From Rhizobiales bacterium TNE-4 (lineage in GTDB: Bacteria; Pseudomonadota; Alphaproteobacteria; Rhizobiales; Beijerinckiaceae), in assembly GCA_019083985.1 (NCBI GenBank), contig JAHRCV010000001.1, positions 558,001 to 622,000 of the forward strand: a DNA stretch of 64,000 nucleotides. The letters run 5' to 3'. Shown piece by piece: positions 9,039 to 20,908 of the stretch. Each line of letters begins with the position of its first letter. Within the stretch, counting starts at the first letter, position 1. Made by a program: the position numbers and the translations under genes. The notes below the pieces were generated by a model. The model saw nothing but the letters and a program-made list of their open reading frames with translations, had not been told where the DNA came from and did no database searches.

Positions 9039-10238
9039 TCACATTTTGGGCGGGGAGGCCGTTCCTGTTGCCTCGGGCAGGGGCGCCAAGGGTGACGTAC
9101 TGACCGAACCGGCAGGCAAGGTGGCTTGCGGCTGGGTCAGGGTCAATTTGACTGCCTCTTCATCGACATAGGCCTGAGCCTGCCGGTCTTCGACCCGCGG
9201 TTCGGCGAGCTGCGCGCCAATGGCCTTCACCACCTGTGGCGCCTCGGCAAACGTGCCATGGCGGAAAATGTCGGCCCCTTTGCTGGCCGTCAGATCATAG
9301 ACGCGGACGCCGAGCCGCGCGATTTCCTCGCGCTGCTTGGGATCGTCGAGGTTGAGCGCGCCCACGCGCTGGCGGTCGCCCGCCAAGGTCGACGACAAGG
9401 ACAACGCCCGGTCATCCGCTGCGGCGAAAACGGAAATCTGCGCCGCCTTGCCAATGCGGGCAAGTTGGCTGCGGAACACGTCGAGATCGATATCGGGCGC
9501 TGCCAGCATCACATCGCCGAGCTTGCCATTGAGATTGGCTTGGCCCGCAATCGCATTCTGCCGCAGCGCTTCCATCGCGAGGAACGTCCCCATCGAATGG
9601 GCGAGGACATGCACGCGGCCCACGCCCGGCGTTTGGCCTAAATCGCGCAGCAGCTTTTCAAGCGCATCGCGTGAAGCGGTGGCGCTCTCGCGATCAGAAC
9701 CGTAAGCAAGGAATTTGTTACGTGACGGCCATGTGAACAACACGGGCACACCGGTGAAACCGGAATCCGTCACAATCTGTGCCAGCCGAAACCGTGCTTC
9801 ATCATAGCCTGTGTTGAAACCATGGATGAACACCAGCACATCGCGGCTGACACCGACGCGGCCTGAGACCTGCGCGGCAATCTCGGCGTTGAATTGGGCC
9901 TCATCAAGTTTGCGTTGGCCGACAATAACGAAATGTCGCTTTTTGCTTTCCGGCGTGATCGAGGGACGCTCGATAACGCCTGCTTCATGCCCCGGCGGCA
10001 CACTGATCGTCGTCGTCAGATATTTTGCCTGCCCTGCCTCACCGGTGGGTGAGCCGAGATCCTTGCGGGTCGTGACGACGAATTCCTGCACCAAGGTCGC
10101 GGGCTTCTTTTCGCCGAACAGGCTCGTCGACGGCATTGAGGCCGACGGCATGCCCGGCAGGCTGGCGCAGGCCGAGACCGTGAGGCTCAGCGCGCCGGCA
10201 ATGAAAAGGGAAGGCCAGGAGGTCTGGTGCAAGGTCAT
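9039..10238 (-). CDS. DUF900-type alpha/beta hydrolase lipoprotein (copy 1)
   Basis: A 399-residue protein of the DUF900 alpha/beta-hydrolase family. The N-terminus is a lipoprotein signal with lipobox VSAC (Cys24). The hydrolase core includes VLVFIHGFNTGYDEA (oxyanion region, residues 134-148) and the nucleophile elbow LAHSMG with Ser215. The substrate is unknown. Its neighbour at 10358-11578 is a clear paralogue with the same architecture and the same conserved blocks (FIHG-NT, PVLFTWPSR, LAHSMG). The C-terminal 80 residues are proline and threonine rich and low in complexity. I do not recognise a more specific function. Confidence 0.85.
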   Translation of the reverse strand: MTLHQTSWPSLFIAGALSLTVSACASLPGMPSASMPSTSLFGEKKPATLVQEFVVTTRKDLGSPTGEAGQAKYLTTTISVPPGHEAGVIERPSITPESKKRHFVIVGQRKLDEAQFNAEIAAQVSGRVGVSRDVLVFIHGFNTGYDEARFRLAQIVTDSGFTGVPVLFTWPSRNKFLAYGSDRESATASRDALEKLLRDLGQTPGVGRVHVLAHSMGTFLAMEALRQNAIAGQANLNGKLGDVMLAAPDIDLDVFRSQLARIGKAAQISVFAAADDRALSLSSTLAGDRQRVGALNLDDPKQREEIARLGVRVYDLTASKGADIFRHGTFAEAPQVVKAIGAQLAEPRVEDRQAQAYVDEEAVKLTLTQPQATLPAGSVSTSPLAPLPEATGTASPPKM

Positions 10239-10357
10239 GACAACGATCGTTGGGTGAGGCCTTTGGGCCTAATCCGGGCAGGTTTAAGAGACGTTAACAG
10301 GGTGCCTGAGGCAGAGCTGTCTCTTGCCAGCCGATCATGTCGGGAAAACGGCAGAAC

Positions 10358-11578
10358 TTAGCGCGGCTGTGCGCTCGATGCGGCGTCCGAAACGCCACTC
10401 GCCACACCGGTGACGACGCCTGCGGGCAATTCCACGGCGAGCCCCGCTGCGGTGCCGACTGTCTTGCCGACCGCGCCCGCGAACATGCCCATCTTGTCGC
10501 CAAGGCTCGCGCCGCGCGTCTCGATCGGGTCTGATGCGAGGCGTGTGCCGATCATTTGCACGATCTGCGGCGAGGCCGCGAACTTCGCATGATTGAGACT
10601 GTCGCTAGTCTTGATATCGGAGAGGTCGATGACGCTGATGTTGAGCGCCGCCATCCGCGCCATCATGGCGGGATCCGTCACTTGGAACGAGCCAGCGCGT
10701 TCTTCGCTCTGCCAGACGAACTTTGAAATGTTGAGTGCTTTATCGTCCTTCGATGTAAAGATCGTCACGGGCTTCGGAAACCGGCCATAAGCCAAGATCT
10801 GGCGCCGGAAGACATCGATGTCGATATCCGGTGCTGCGAGCATCACATAGCCGAGCTTGCCGTTGAAGGTTGGGTTGCCGCGAATTTTCGCCTGCCGCAA
10901 CACTTCCATCGTCAGCATGTTGCCCATGGAATGGGCGAGGAGATCGATTTGCTGCGCGCCGCTCTCACGCGCCAAGAGCGACAGTGTCTGTTCGAGATCG
11001 TCGCGCGAATAGGCGACGCTTTCACGATCGTAAGGATAGGCAAGCAATTCGCCCCGCGACGGCCAGGTGAACAGGACCGGCACGCCTTTGAAATTTGAAT
11101 CATAAACAATCTGCGCAAAGCGGAACACCGCTTCATCGAAGCGCGTATTATAGCCGTGAATGAAGACGAGAATGTCGCGATCCGCTGGCTTGCGCTTTGC
11201 GAGGTCCTTGCGGACTTTCGCCAGAAATTCGCGCCGGTCGAGATAGTCACGCGACACTACGGCAATCGATTTGCTTGGGTCTGAGCCGATTTCCAACTGC
11301 CCGGTCTGGTGGTTGGGCGGCATTGAAATGATCACGTCAGCGTAGTTGAGTTCGCGTGACCGTTCGCCGGAGAACATGAGCCCCGGCGGTTCTTTGGTCT
11401 GCTCGCGCATCGTGGCGACAAGAATCGGCACGGCTGTCGAGCCTTCAGGCACCGTCCCCAGCGTTTGAAGTGCCGATTTCGGAGGCCCGGAGGCACAGGC
11501 GCCAAGGCTCAGCGCAAGAAACGCCACGGCTAGCCGGGAGAATGAGCCAAAATCGAGCAACATACCTTTGGTTATCAA
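10358..11578 (-). CDS. DUF900-type alpha/beta hydrolase lipoprotein (copy 2)
   Basis: A 406-residue paralogue of the adjacent gene at 9039-10238. Lipobox LGAC with Cys28; hydrolase core with DILVFIHGYNTRFDEA (residues 135-150) and the nucleophile Ser217 in LLAHSMG. Several start codons lie in the first 6 residues; 11578 or 11563 are both possible. Both copies run in the same direction with a 119 bp gap, which indicates tandem duplication followed by strong divergence outside the catalytic blocks. Family members are predicted esterases or hydrolases of unknown substrate, here probably anchored in the outer membrane. Confidence 0.85.
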   Translation of the reverse strand: MITKGMLLDFGSFSRLAVAFLALSLGACASGPPKSALQTLGTVPEGSTAVPILVATMREQTKEPPGLMFSGERSRELNYADVIISMPPNHQTGQLEIGSDPSKSIAVVSRDYLDRREFLAKVRKDLAKRKPADRDILVFIHGYNTRFDEAVFRFAQIVYDSNFKGVPVLFTWPSRGELLAYPYDRESVAYSRDDLEQTLSLLARESGAQQIDLLAHSMGNMLTMEVLRQAKIRGNPTFNGKLGYVMLAAPDIDIDVFRRQILAYGRFPKPVTIFTSKDDKALNISKFVWQSEERAGSFQVTDPAMMARMAALNISVIDLSDIKTSDSLNHAKFAASPQIVQMIGTRLASDPIETRGASLGDKMGMFAGAVGKTVGTAAGLAVELPAGVVTGVASGVSDAASSAQPR

Positions 11579-11677
11579 TGCGGCTCAGTCTCCGGTCAAG
11601 GAAGGGCCCGCCACAAGATGGGGATTTCCCGCCACGGGGCGGGTTTCGGCGGATGACTTCGCCCCCTTTGCCCCGGT

Positions 11678-12685
11678 ATGGATGAGGCGATGAGTGCTAC
11701 CCGCGAACCCGCTTCCCTTGAGGCTCTGGCCGATGCCCTGATCGCGGGTGACCGCGCCGCCTTGGCGCGGGCCATCACGCTGGTTGAAAGCAAACGCGCA
11801 GATCATAGGGCGCAGGCGCGCGACCTCTTGCAGATCCTGTTGCCAAGGACCGGGCAGGCCATGCGCGTGGGTGTGACCGGCGTGCCCGGCGTCGGCAAAT
11901 CCACCACGATCGACATGTTGGGTTCGAACCTCACCGCCGCGGGGCACAAAGTGGCTGTCCTTGCCGTTGACCCATCCTCCTCCCGCACGGGCGGGTCGAT
12001 CCTTGGTGACAAGACGCGGATGCAGCAGCTGGCGGTCGATCGCAACGCCTTCATCCGGCCCTCGCCATCCTCTGGCACGCTCGGTGGCGTCGCATCGCGC
12101 ACCCGCGAGACGATGCTTTTGTGTGAGGCGGCCGGCTTCGATGTGATTTTGGTTGAAACCGTCGGCATCGGCCAATCCGAAACAGCGGTGGCCGACATGA
12201 CGGATTTCTTCCTTGTGCTGATGCTACCCGGCGCAGGCGATGAATTGCAGGGGATCAAAAAGGGTGTGCTCGAACTGGCCGATATGATCGCCGTCAACAA
12301 AGCCGATGGCGATGGCGCAAACCGTGCTCGTGCTGCGGCTGCGGAATATCGTGCCGCCCTTCACATCCTCGCGCCCGCTTCGCCGAACTGGTCCCCACCG
12401 GTGGTGATGATTTCAGGCCTCGCCAATCAAGGCCTCAAGGAGATGTGGGAGAAGATTGTCGAGCATCGTACCCGTTTCATGGCGACTGGGGAATTTACCG
12501 CCCGCCGCCGTGCGCAGGATGTCAAATGGATGTGGGCGATGATCGAAGATCGCCTCATGGGCCGCCTGCGCGACGACCGTACCTTGCGCGCACGTTTGCC
12601 AGAGATTGAGCAAGCGGTGGCGGATGGGACGCTCACGGCCACGGCAGCGGCGGAAGATGTGCTCACACATGCGGGGCTTGCATGA
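11678..12685 (+). CDS. meaB: Methylmalonyl-CoA mutase-associated GTPase MeaB
   Basis: This 335-residue G3E-type GTPase protects and assembles adenosylcobalamin-dependent methylmalonyl-CoA mutase. Walker A (GVPGVGKST) is at residues 68-76, followed by the family blocks AVDPSSSRTGGSILGDKTRM and VETVGIGQSE, and NKADG as the base-recognition motif. The partner mutase genes mutA and mutB are in this window at 15.0-19.1 kb but on the other strand and separated by unrelated genes. The stop codon overlaps the next start as ATGA, so meaB and pcp are co-translated. A second ATG at 11690 is an alternative start. Confidence 0.95.
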   Translation: MDEAMSATREPASLEALADALIAGDRAALARAITLVESKRADHRAQARDLLQILLPRTGQAMRVGVTGVPGVGKSTTIDMLGSNLTAAGHKVAVLAVDPSSSRTGGSILGDKTRMQQLAVDRNAFIRPSPSSGTLGGVASRTRETMLLCEAAGFDVILVETVGIGQSETAVADMTDFFLVLMLPGAGDELQGIKKGVLELADMIAVNKADGDGANRARAAAAEYRAALHILAPASPNWSPPVVMISGLANQGLKEMWEKIVEHRTRFMATGEFTARRRAQDVKWMWAMIEDRLMGRLRDDRTLRARLPEIEQAVADGTLTATAAAEDVLTHAGLA

Positions 12686-13269
12686 AACTGCTGGTGACCG
12701 GCTTTGGCCCGTTCCCGGGCGTGCGACATAATCCCAGCGGCCAGATCGCGCTGGCGGTTGGCCGCTCGGCACGGTTGAAACGGCAGGGTGTTCGGATTGC
12801 CGCTCATGAATTGATCGTGACATATGCGGCGCTGCCCGATCTCGTGGAATTGATCGATCGCGAAAAGCCCGATGCGATTTTGATGTTCGGCATTGCCGCG
12901 CGAACGAAACAGCCACGCCTTGAACGACGGGGCGAGAACCGTACCCGGCCGCTGTCGGTGGATGCGTCCGGCACGCGGCCGAAATCGCGCAAGCTTGATG
13001 AGACGGCACCCCTCATCCGCAATGTACGGGTTGCACTGGAACCCTTGCGTCTCGTCATTCAGCAACAGGGGTTTAAGCCGACCCTGTCAAACAATGCAGG
13101 CGCTTATCTCTGCAATGCCGTGCTGTTTACCGCCTTGGGCGAAAAGCCCGATGCACCATGCATTTTCGTGCATGTGCCGAAGCTGTCGCGCGACGGCATC
13201 ACGCGCATGGCGAAGGCGGGTGAAGATTTGGCTGCAATGCTCTTGGCGCAAGCGCGGCGCAGCCGTTAA
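12682..13269 (+). CDS. pcp: Pyroglutamyl-peptidase I (peptidase C15)
   Basis: A 195-residue cysteine peptidase that removes N-terminal pyroglutamate from peptides. The catalytic triad can be assigned as Glu81, Cys144 (in NNAGAYLCNAVLF) and His164 (in FVHVPKLS); the N-terminal block LVTGFGPF is typical. It is slightly shorter than the usual 200-215 residues. It overlaps meaB by 4 bp (ATGA), a coupling that makes no obvious metabolic sense. Its 3' end also overlaps the convergent asparaginase gene by 4 bp. Confidence 0.92.
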   Translation: MKLLVTGFGPFPGVRHNPSGQIALAVGRSARLKRQGVRIAAHELIVTYAALPDLVELIDREKPDAILMFGIAARTKQPRLERRGENRTRPLSVDASGTRPKSRKLDETAPLIRNVRVALEPLRLVIQQQGFKPTLSNNAGAYLCNAVLFTALGEKPDAPCIFVHVPKLSRDGITRMAKAGEDLAAMLLAQARRSR

Positions 13270-14261
13270 ATAACGGCGCGCACCGTACCGACTTCGATCT
13301 TGTTCCAGTTTTTGAGTTGCGGCTCGCCCAGCGCCCGCAGTTTTGCCCTGGTCTCATCATCAAGCGGCAGGAATTTCGCAATCAGCGCTTCCATCACCGC
13401 TTGCGAAGCACGGGTTGCGCCGTCGTCGATCTTAAGCGCAATGCCATAGCCCAATTCCGGGAACGCGGCGCAATAGACGCCTTCGGCCCCTGTCTTCATA
13501 AAGACGCGTTCGCGTAGAATATTCATCGCATCCGTGTCGAAACGGCCTGTGCCTGCCACCATAAAAGGATGCGCGGCCACGGCTTTGAAAATGCGCCGCG
13601 CAGCGTCAGCGCGCTGCGACTCTAGCCCATAGCCGGTCCCAAGTTTTGCAAAACCTTGCGCTATGCCACGCAAAGGTGCGGCATAGGTTGGGATCGAGCA
13701 TCCATCTGTACCACACACTTCGTCGCCAAGTGTCGCGCCCGTCATCGCTTCGCAGACGATCTTGATCTCGCGCTGCACGGGATGTGCGCGCCCGACATAG
13801 CCTTTCGGATCGTAATCGGCCGCGCAGGCAAAGCAGAGAAAACCGGAATGCTTGCCCGAGCAATTATTGTGGAGTGCTGTTGGCTCTTCATGTTGGGCGG
13901 CAAGCGCACGCGTCGCAGCATCGCCCATTGGCCAATGCGCACCGCATTCAAGCGCGTCCTTGTCGAGCCCGGCTTTCTTCAAAATGCCAGCGGCGGTGGC
14001 GGCATGCTCAGGCTCGCCCGAATGCGACGCGACGCAGAGCGCGATCTCCGCATCGGTGAGTTGATATTTGTCGGCCGCCCCGCTTTCAAACAGCGGAATC
14101 GCTTGAAATGCTTTCACCGCCGAGCGTGGGAAGACGGGCGCATCGATATCCCCTGCGGACGCGACGATCCCACCCTTGGCATCGACCACCGCATAAGAGC
14201 CGCGATGTTGCGATTCGACGCGGCTGCCGCGGCTGACTTCGACGAGGACGGGATTGGTCAT
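13266..14261 (-). CDS. ansA: L-asparaginase II (AnsA, Rhizobium type)
   Basis: This 331-residue protein belongs to the thermolabile asparaginase II family first known from Rhizobium etli, which hydrolyses L-asparagine to aspartate and ammonia and is unrelated to the classical E. coli enzymes. Diagnostic blocks are FPRSAVKAFQAIP, CVASHSGEPEH, HNNCSGKHSGFL and CGTDGCSIPTYA, including the conserved Ser-Gly-Lys and Cys residues. It is monocistronic, convergent with pcp, and has a 154 bp gap to the toxin-antitoxin genes. Confidence 0.93.
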   Translation of the reverse strand: MTNPVLVEVSRGSRVESQHRGSYAVVDAKGGIVASAGDIDAPVFPRSAVKAFQAIPLFESGAADKYQLTDAEIALCVASHSGEPEHAATAAGILKKAGLDKDALECGAHWPMGDAATRALAAQHEEPTALHNNCSGKHSGFLCFACAADYDPKGYVGRAHPVQREIKIVCEAMTGATLGDEVCGTDGCSIPTYAAPLRGIAQGFAKLGTGYGLESQRADAARRIFKAVAAHPFMVAGTGRFDTDAMNILRERVFMKTGAEGVYCAAFPELGYGIALKIDDGATRASQAVMEALIAKFLPLDDETRAKLRALGEPQLKNWNKIEVGTVRAVI

Positions 14262-14415
14262 TTCGGACGCTCCGAAGGAGGGGACGCAACTGAGAGCGCG
14301 GCGCGTGCCGCGCGGACGTGAGTCATATCGCCTTTAGGCGGAAATTCTAGGCTTGATCCCCACCCGTGTCGCGAATGGTCCTCACGGCGTGCTCCAACGC
14401 CTCCAATTCATAGGC

Positions 14416-14697
14416 TTAAACACCCCAAAGGATATCAGACCTAATCTGGTCATATCCGTGCCGGAGGCGATTGCCGAGGCCAGCGATATCGGACCAAGGG
14501 ACCATGGGATGGCGCGCTTTATCCGCCGGCGGCAGATATCGGATGGCTTCACTGATGACTTCAAGATGACGTTCAAATGCGGGGCGCACCCTCACTCCGT
14601 CAGCGAGTGCATGCGGGCCTAGGCCATCAAGCAGCGAACGAATGTTTGCGATCGCATCCAGAATATGGGTGCAACGATCCTGCAGTGTTGCTGGCAT
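14416..14697 (-). CDS. hepT: HepT-like (DUF86) toxin-family protein with altered catalytic motif
   Basis: A 93-residue alpha-helical protein of the HepT/DUF86 family, the RNase-like partner of MntA nucleotidyltransferases in type VII toxin-antitoxin modules. The C-terminal motif region reads IAGLGNRLRHGYDQI (residues 71-85). His80 and Tyr82 of the family motif are present, but the Arg that normally precedes Asn in the RX4-6H motif is Gly75. It follows mntA directly, with the mntA stop and this start adjacent, so the pair is co-translated. The altered motif could mean a weakened toxin. Confidence 0.82.
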   Translation of the reverse strand: MPATLQDRCTHILDAIANIRSLLDGLGPHALADGVRVRPAFERHLEVISEAIRYLPPADKARHPMVPWSDIAGLGNRLRHGYDQIRSDILWGV

Positions 14698-15006
14698 TCA
14701 GATGATCTCGATCAGATCGCCTTTGATCCGGTCGAGAAGAGGGGAGTCCGATCCGGGCATGGCGATGCGGGTTTCAACGCCAAGCCACTCGGACAAATGC
14801 CGTTCAAGCCCCACAAGGCCGACGGCTGAAAACGATGAAGAGGCGGACACCTCAAGCAACACATCCAGATCGCTGTCAGAGCGATGATCACCCCGCGCGC
14901 GCGACCCGAACACAGCAAGTCGCGTCACACCGCGCGCCTTCAACTCCGGCACCAAGGCGCGGAGGTCGCGAATGAGATCATCAAGCGTAGGTGCTGTCAT
15001 CGCCAT
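14698..15006 (-). CDS. mntA: MntA-like nucleotidyltransferase antitoxin
   Basis: A 102-residue minimal nucleotidyltransferase. The active-site pattern GS-X10-DXD is intact (Gly34-Ser35, Asp46, Asp48 in GSRARGDHRSDSDLD). In characterised HepT/MntA pairs this enzyme AMPylates the toxin near its active-site tyrosine and silences it. It is the first gene of a two-gene unit with the HepT-like gene. The pair lies between the asparaginase and the methylmalonyl-CoA mutase genes, a typical spot for a mobile two-gene defence or stability module. ATG at 15000 is an alternative start. Confidence 0.85.
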   Translation of the reverse strand: MAMTAPTLDDLIRDLRALVPELKARGVTRLAVFGSRARGDHRSDSDLDVLLEVSASSSFSAVGLVGLERHLSEWLGVETRIAMPGSDSPLLDRIKGDLIEII

Positions 15007-15048
15007 GGCATGGAGTGTAGCACGCCATGGCTTGCAAGTCAGGCAGGC

Positions 15049-17205
<2,157 letters not shown>

Positions 17206-17208
17206 GGC

Positions 17209-19056
17209 TCAACCCTCCACGCGAATGGCAAGCCGTGCTTGCGCGGCCTTCAGGCTCGCCAACACGTCGAGCCCCATAAAGACGAAATCATCAATGCCGG
17301 CAGCCTTCAGTGTGGCTTCTAAATCGCCCGGACGACCCGCGAGATAAAGTGCCTTCGCTCCTGCAGCCTTCAGCGCATGTGCCACATCCACGGCTTCGCT
17401 GGCATAAATGTCGTCAGACGAGCACAGGCAGGCGAGTTGCGCGCCAGATTTCTTGAATGCGTCCACAAGGGCCGCGACATTTGTTTTGCCATCTTTGACA
17501 AAACCATCATTGCCGATGGCCTTGATCCCGCCCGCTTCGAAGAAATTCTTCGTGAACATCGCGCGTGCGGTAAAGGCCGCAATCGGTCCGAGATTGGCGA
17601 GGAAGATCTGCGCATTCTTGGCGTGGTCCGCCGCATCGCGCAGTTTTTCGTAATCGGCTGCGAGGCGGATGGGATTCAGTGGCGCATCCTGCGTGAGGAC
17701 GGGTGCAGGCTTCAGCACCGTCACAGGCTCTTCCAGCACATTCGGAAATTCGCTGACCCCCGTAATCGGGTCTTTGCGTGAGGCGATCGCTTTGGCGCGC
17801 GCATCACGCACTTTCGCAATCTCTGTCCCGAAAGCACCCGATGCGACCGCTTCATCAATGCCGCCCTGCTTTTCGAGGGACTGGAATACAGCCCAAGCCT
17901 GTTCGATTAAGGCGCCTGTCAGGGCTTCGATGCCACCCGCGCCAGCCGCTGGATCAGCGACGCGGGCGAGATTGGATTCTTCCAGCAAGATAAGCTGCGT
18001 GTTGCGTGCAAGGCGGCGCGCAAATGCATCCGGCAGGCCAAGAGCTTGGGTGAAGGGCAGTGTGGTGATCGCATCAGCGCCACCAACGCCGGCGGCGAAC
18101 ACGGCGGTCGTCTCGCGCAGCAAATTCACCCAGGGATCGCGCTTTGTCATCATGCGCGCCGATGTTGTCGCGCTGACGAAAGCCTGTTTCGGCGATAAGC
18201 CGCACGCTTGCTGGACGCTCGCCCACAAAGCGCGGATGGCCCGGAACTTCGCGATGCTGAGAAATTGATCGGCATCGGCAGAGAGGCGGAATTCAATCGC
18301 GTCGCGTGCTTGTGCGAGTGGAAGGCCAGCGGCTTCCAGCGCCCGCAGATAGAAAACCGCAAGTGCGAGCGCGCTGCCAAGTTCTTGCGCTTCCGATCCG
18401 CCGGCTTCATGCGCAACACGGCCATCAGCCTTGATGAAGGGGCCTTTGAACCCGCGCGCATGGAGATCGCGCACGGCTTCACAAACACGGCGTCCCATAT
18501 CCGCGCCATCGCCGGGCTTGAAGCCCGTGCCCATCCATACGCCGACAGGATCGAGACCGAAGGCGATCTGGCATGCGGCCGGATCCACACCACGACGCTT
18601 GACGGTTTCCACCATGGCATGGGCGGCATCGCGGCCTTTGGCACCGACCTCGAGCGAGATCAAAACACCGGCATCGAGATAAACGCCTTCGAGCGCTTGG
18701 GCGACGGCGTCCGCCTTGTCTTCAATCCCGAAGCCGAAAGCCTGCGGGCCGCCTTTGAACACCAGCGTGAGACCGGTCGCGCCATTTTCCAAATCTGTCA
18801 GCGCCAGACGGTTCGCTTCAATCGGTTCAGGATGATCGACGCGCTGTAAAATGGCCCACGGCGCGCCCGGCGCGCGGCCTGCCAGCGGGGTCTTGCCCTC
18901 AGCCTTGGGATAGAGCGGCTCAATCCGGATGCCATCATAGGTCCGGCCGACAAGCTTCTTTTCGAAATCGGCGCCTTTCAGCACTTTCTCGACGAGCTTC
19001 ATCCAATCGTCACGGCTGGCGGGCGGGAAGGGCTCGATGAAGGGCAGGGCGGTCAT
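17209..19056 (-). CDS. mutA: Methylmalonyl-CoA mutase small subunit
   Basis: The non-catalytic partner of MutB in the heterodimeric enzyme, 615 residues from the ATG at 19056. I chose that start because MTALPFIEPFPPAS matches the family N-terminus, whereas an upstream in-frame start at 19149 adds 31 unrelated residues. The C-terminal cobalamin-like domain is present, but the DXHXXG cobalt ligand motif is absent, as expected for the small subunit. It is the first gene of the operon. The 200 bp gap to the divergent HerA-like gene must hold both promoters. Confidence 0.94.
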   Translation of the reverse strand: MTALPFIEPFPPASRDDWMKLVEKVLKGADFEKKLVGRTYDGIRIEPLYPKAEGKTPLAGRAPGAPWAILQRVDHPEPIEANRLALTDLENGATGLTLVFKGGPQAFGFGIEDKADAVAQALEGVYLDAGVLISLEVGAKGRDAAHAMVETVKRRGVDPAACQIAFGLDPVGVWMGTGFKPGDGADMGRRVCEAVRDLHARGFKGPFIKADGRVAHEAGGSEAQELGSALALAVFYLRALEAAGLPLAQARDAIEFRLSADADQFLSIAKFRAIRALWASVQQACGLSPKQAFVSATTSARMMTKRDPWVNLLRETTAVFAAGVGGADAITTLPFTQALGLPDAFARRLARNTQLILLEESNLARVADPAAGAGGIEALTGALIEQAWAVFQSLEKQGGIDEAVASGAFGTEIAKVRDARAKAIASRKDPITGVSEFPNVLEEPVTVLKPAPVLTQDAPLNPIRLAADYEKLRDAADHAKNAQIFLANLGPIAAFTARAMFTKNFFEAGGIKAIGNDGFVKDGKTNVAALVDAFKKSGAQLACLCSSDDIYASEAVDVAHALKAAGAKALYLAGRPGDLEATLKAAGIDDFVFMGLDVLASLKAAQARLAIRVEG

Positions 19057-19256
19057 TTTCAGGCCTCGAAACCGGTCTTTTGCGGCGCGACATTGCCAGA
19101 ATGGGGGGAGCCCCGCCACCCTTCGTTCGGCGAAGGGATCCCGCCTCAAAATAGCGTCGAACGCGCCTTTACGCGGCCTGATTGTAGCGGTTTTTTGGGG
19201 CCGACCCTATAAGGATATGACCCACAGGCGGATCAGGCGATAAGTCGAGGCAATCC

Positions 19257-20810
19257 ATGGCGGATACCAGCATTCTGATTGGCAAAAGCCACAAGCCGGA
19301 AGTGCTTGAACTGAAACTGGCCAACCGGCATGGCCTCGTCACCGGTGCAACCGGCACCGGCAAGACCGTCACTTTGCAAGTGCTGGCCGAGGGGTTTTCC
19401 AACAGCGGCGTCCCGGTCTTCGCCGCGGACATCAAGGGCGACCTCTCAGGCATTGCCGCCGCGGGCGATTTGAAGCCGGTCTTTGTCGAACGCGCGCAAT
19501 CCATGGGGATCGATCTCAAACCGGACCGTTTTCCGGTCACGTTCTGGGACTTGTTCGGCAAGGATGGCCACCCGATCCGCGCCACCGTCTCCGATATGGG
19601 GCCGCTGCTTTTGGCCCGCTTGCTTGATCTCAATGACATTCAGGAGGGCGTGCTCAACATCGTCTTCCGTGTCGCCGATGAAGAAGGTCTGCTGCTGCTC
19701 GATCTGAAGGATCTGCGGTCGATGCTCACCTTCGTCGGTGAGAATGCGGGCGAATTGACCAACAAATACGGCAATGTGTCATCCGCCAGCATTGGTGCCA
19801 TCCAGCGTGCGCTGCTCGTGCTTGAAAATCAGGGCGGCGACGCCTTTTTCGGCGAGCCCATGCTCAACATCAACGATCTGATGCATGTCGATCGCGATGG
19901 GCGCGGTATGATCAACATTCTCGCGGCCGACAAATTGATGAACAATCCACGGCTCTACGCGACGTTCCTGTTGTGGATGTTGGCCGAATTGTTCGAGAAC
20001 ATGCCGGAAGTCGGCGATCTCGAAAAACCAAAACTCGTCTTCTTCTTTGACGAAGCCCATCTTCTGTTCAACAACGCGCCACGCGCGCTCTTGGAATCCA
20101 TCGAGCAGGTCGTTCGCCTCATTCGTTCGAAAGGTGTCGGCGTTTATTTCGTCACGCAAAACCCGCTCGATATTCCCGATACGGTTTTGGCGCAGCTTGG
20201 CAATCGCGTGCAGCATGCGTTGCGCGCTTTTACCCCGCGTGATCAGAAGGCGGTGCGCGCTGCGGCTGAAACCTTCCGGCAAAATCCGGCGATCAAGACA
20301 GAAGAAGCCATCATGCAATTAGGCGTCGGTGAGGCTTTGATCTCGACGCTTGAAGGCAAGGGGACGCCGACCATGGTGGAGCGTGCCTTTATTCGCCCGC
20401 CGACCGCACGCGTCGGGCCGCTCACACCGCAGGAGCGGCAGGCGATCATCGCACAGAGCGGTCTGCGCGGAAAATATGATCAGGCGCTCGATCGGGAATC
20501 GGCTTTTGAATTATTGGCAAAGCGCGCCGAAGAAGCGGCTGCACCACAAGAGGAGCCTTCCTCGGGCGGGATCACCGGGTGGCTTGGCGGTATTCTGGGC
20601 GGTGGATCGGATCCCGCGCCGACAACCGTTCCCAAATCCGGCTCGCGTGGCAAGGCGACGACGACAGTTCGCACCTCGCGCCGTGAAATCTCGATCACAG
20701 AGCGCGTGATTACCAATGCGGCTTCCTCAGCGGCGCGTACCGTCGGCACCCAGATTGGCAAGGCGATCCTGCGTGGCGTGCTTGGGAGCCTGACCGGCAG
20801 CAAGCGTTAA
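19257..20810 (+). CDS. HerA-like ATPase, DUF853/YjgR family
   Basis: A 517-residue P-loop ATPase of the HerA/FtsK superfamily, YjgR branch. Walker A is GATGTGKT (residues 30-37) and Walker B is the [12 protein letters not shown] block. [13 protein letters not shown] sensor motif follows, and the arginine-rich C-terminus is low in complexity with many glycines. Its function is not established; related HerA proteins pump DNA. It starts 200 bp from the divergent mutA and is followed by a GC-rich hairpin (20843-20860) without a T-tract. Confidence 0.9.
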   Translation: MADTSILIGKSHKPEVLELKLANRHGLVTGATGTGKTVTLQVLAEGFSNSGVPVFAADIKGDLSGIAAAGDLKPVFVERAQSMGIDLKPDRFPVTFWDLFGKDGHPIRATVSDMGPLLLARLLDLNDIQEGVLNIVFRVADEEGLLLLDLKDLRSMLTFVGENAGELTNKYGNVSSASIGAIQRALLVLENQGGDAFFGEPMLNINDLMHVDRDGRGMINILAADKLMNNPRLYATFLLWMLAELFENMPEVGDLEKPKLVFFFDEAHLLFNNAPRALLESIEQVVRLIRSKGVGVYFVTQNPLDIPDTVLAQLGNRVQHALRAFTPRDQKAVRAAAETFRQNPAIKTEEAIMQLGVGEALISTLEGKGTPTMVERAFIRPPTARVGPLTPQERQAIIAQSGLRGKYDQALDRESAFELLAKRAEEAAAPQEEPSSGGITGWLGGILGGGSDPAPTTVPKSGSRGKATTTVRTSRREISITERVITNAASSAARTVGTQIGKAILRGVLGSLTGSKR

Positions 20811-20908
20811 ACTGCACCCCAAGGCAGACCAGCCATTCCCTACCGGGCGCTTGCGCCCGGAAGAGCGGGGTTTACTCTCGCGGCCTCGGTTATTCGGAGA
20901 ATCCCCTT

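Noticed and set aside
19119-19137. Hairpin CCCTTCG-TTCGG-CGAAGGG upstream of mutA
   Set aside because: A short stem in the divergent mutA/herA gap without T-run or known riboswitch features. I looked for a cobalamin riboswitch and did not see the conserved core.
20843-20860. Strong GC hairpin CCGGGCG-CTTG-CGCCCGG after the HerA-like gene
   Set aside because: No T-run follows and the position is compatible with an untranslated leader of the next gene; not called as an intrinsic terminator.
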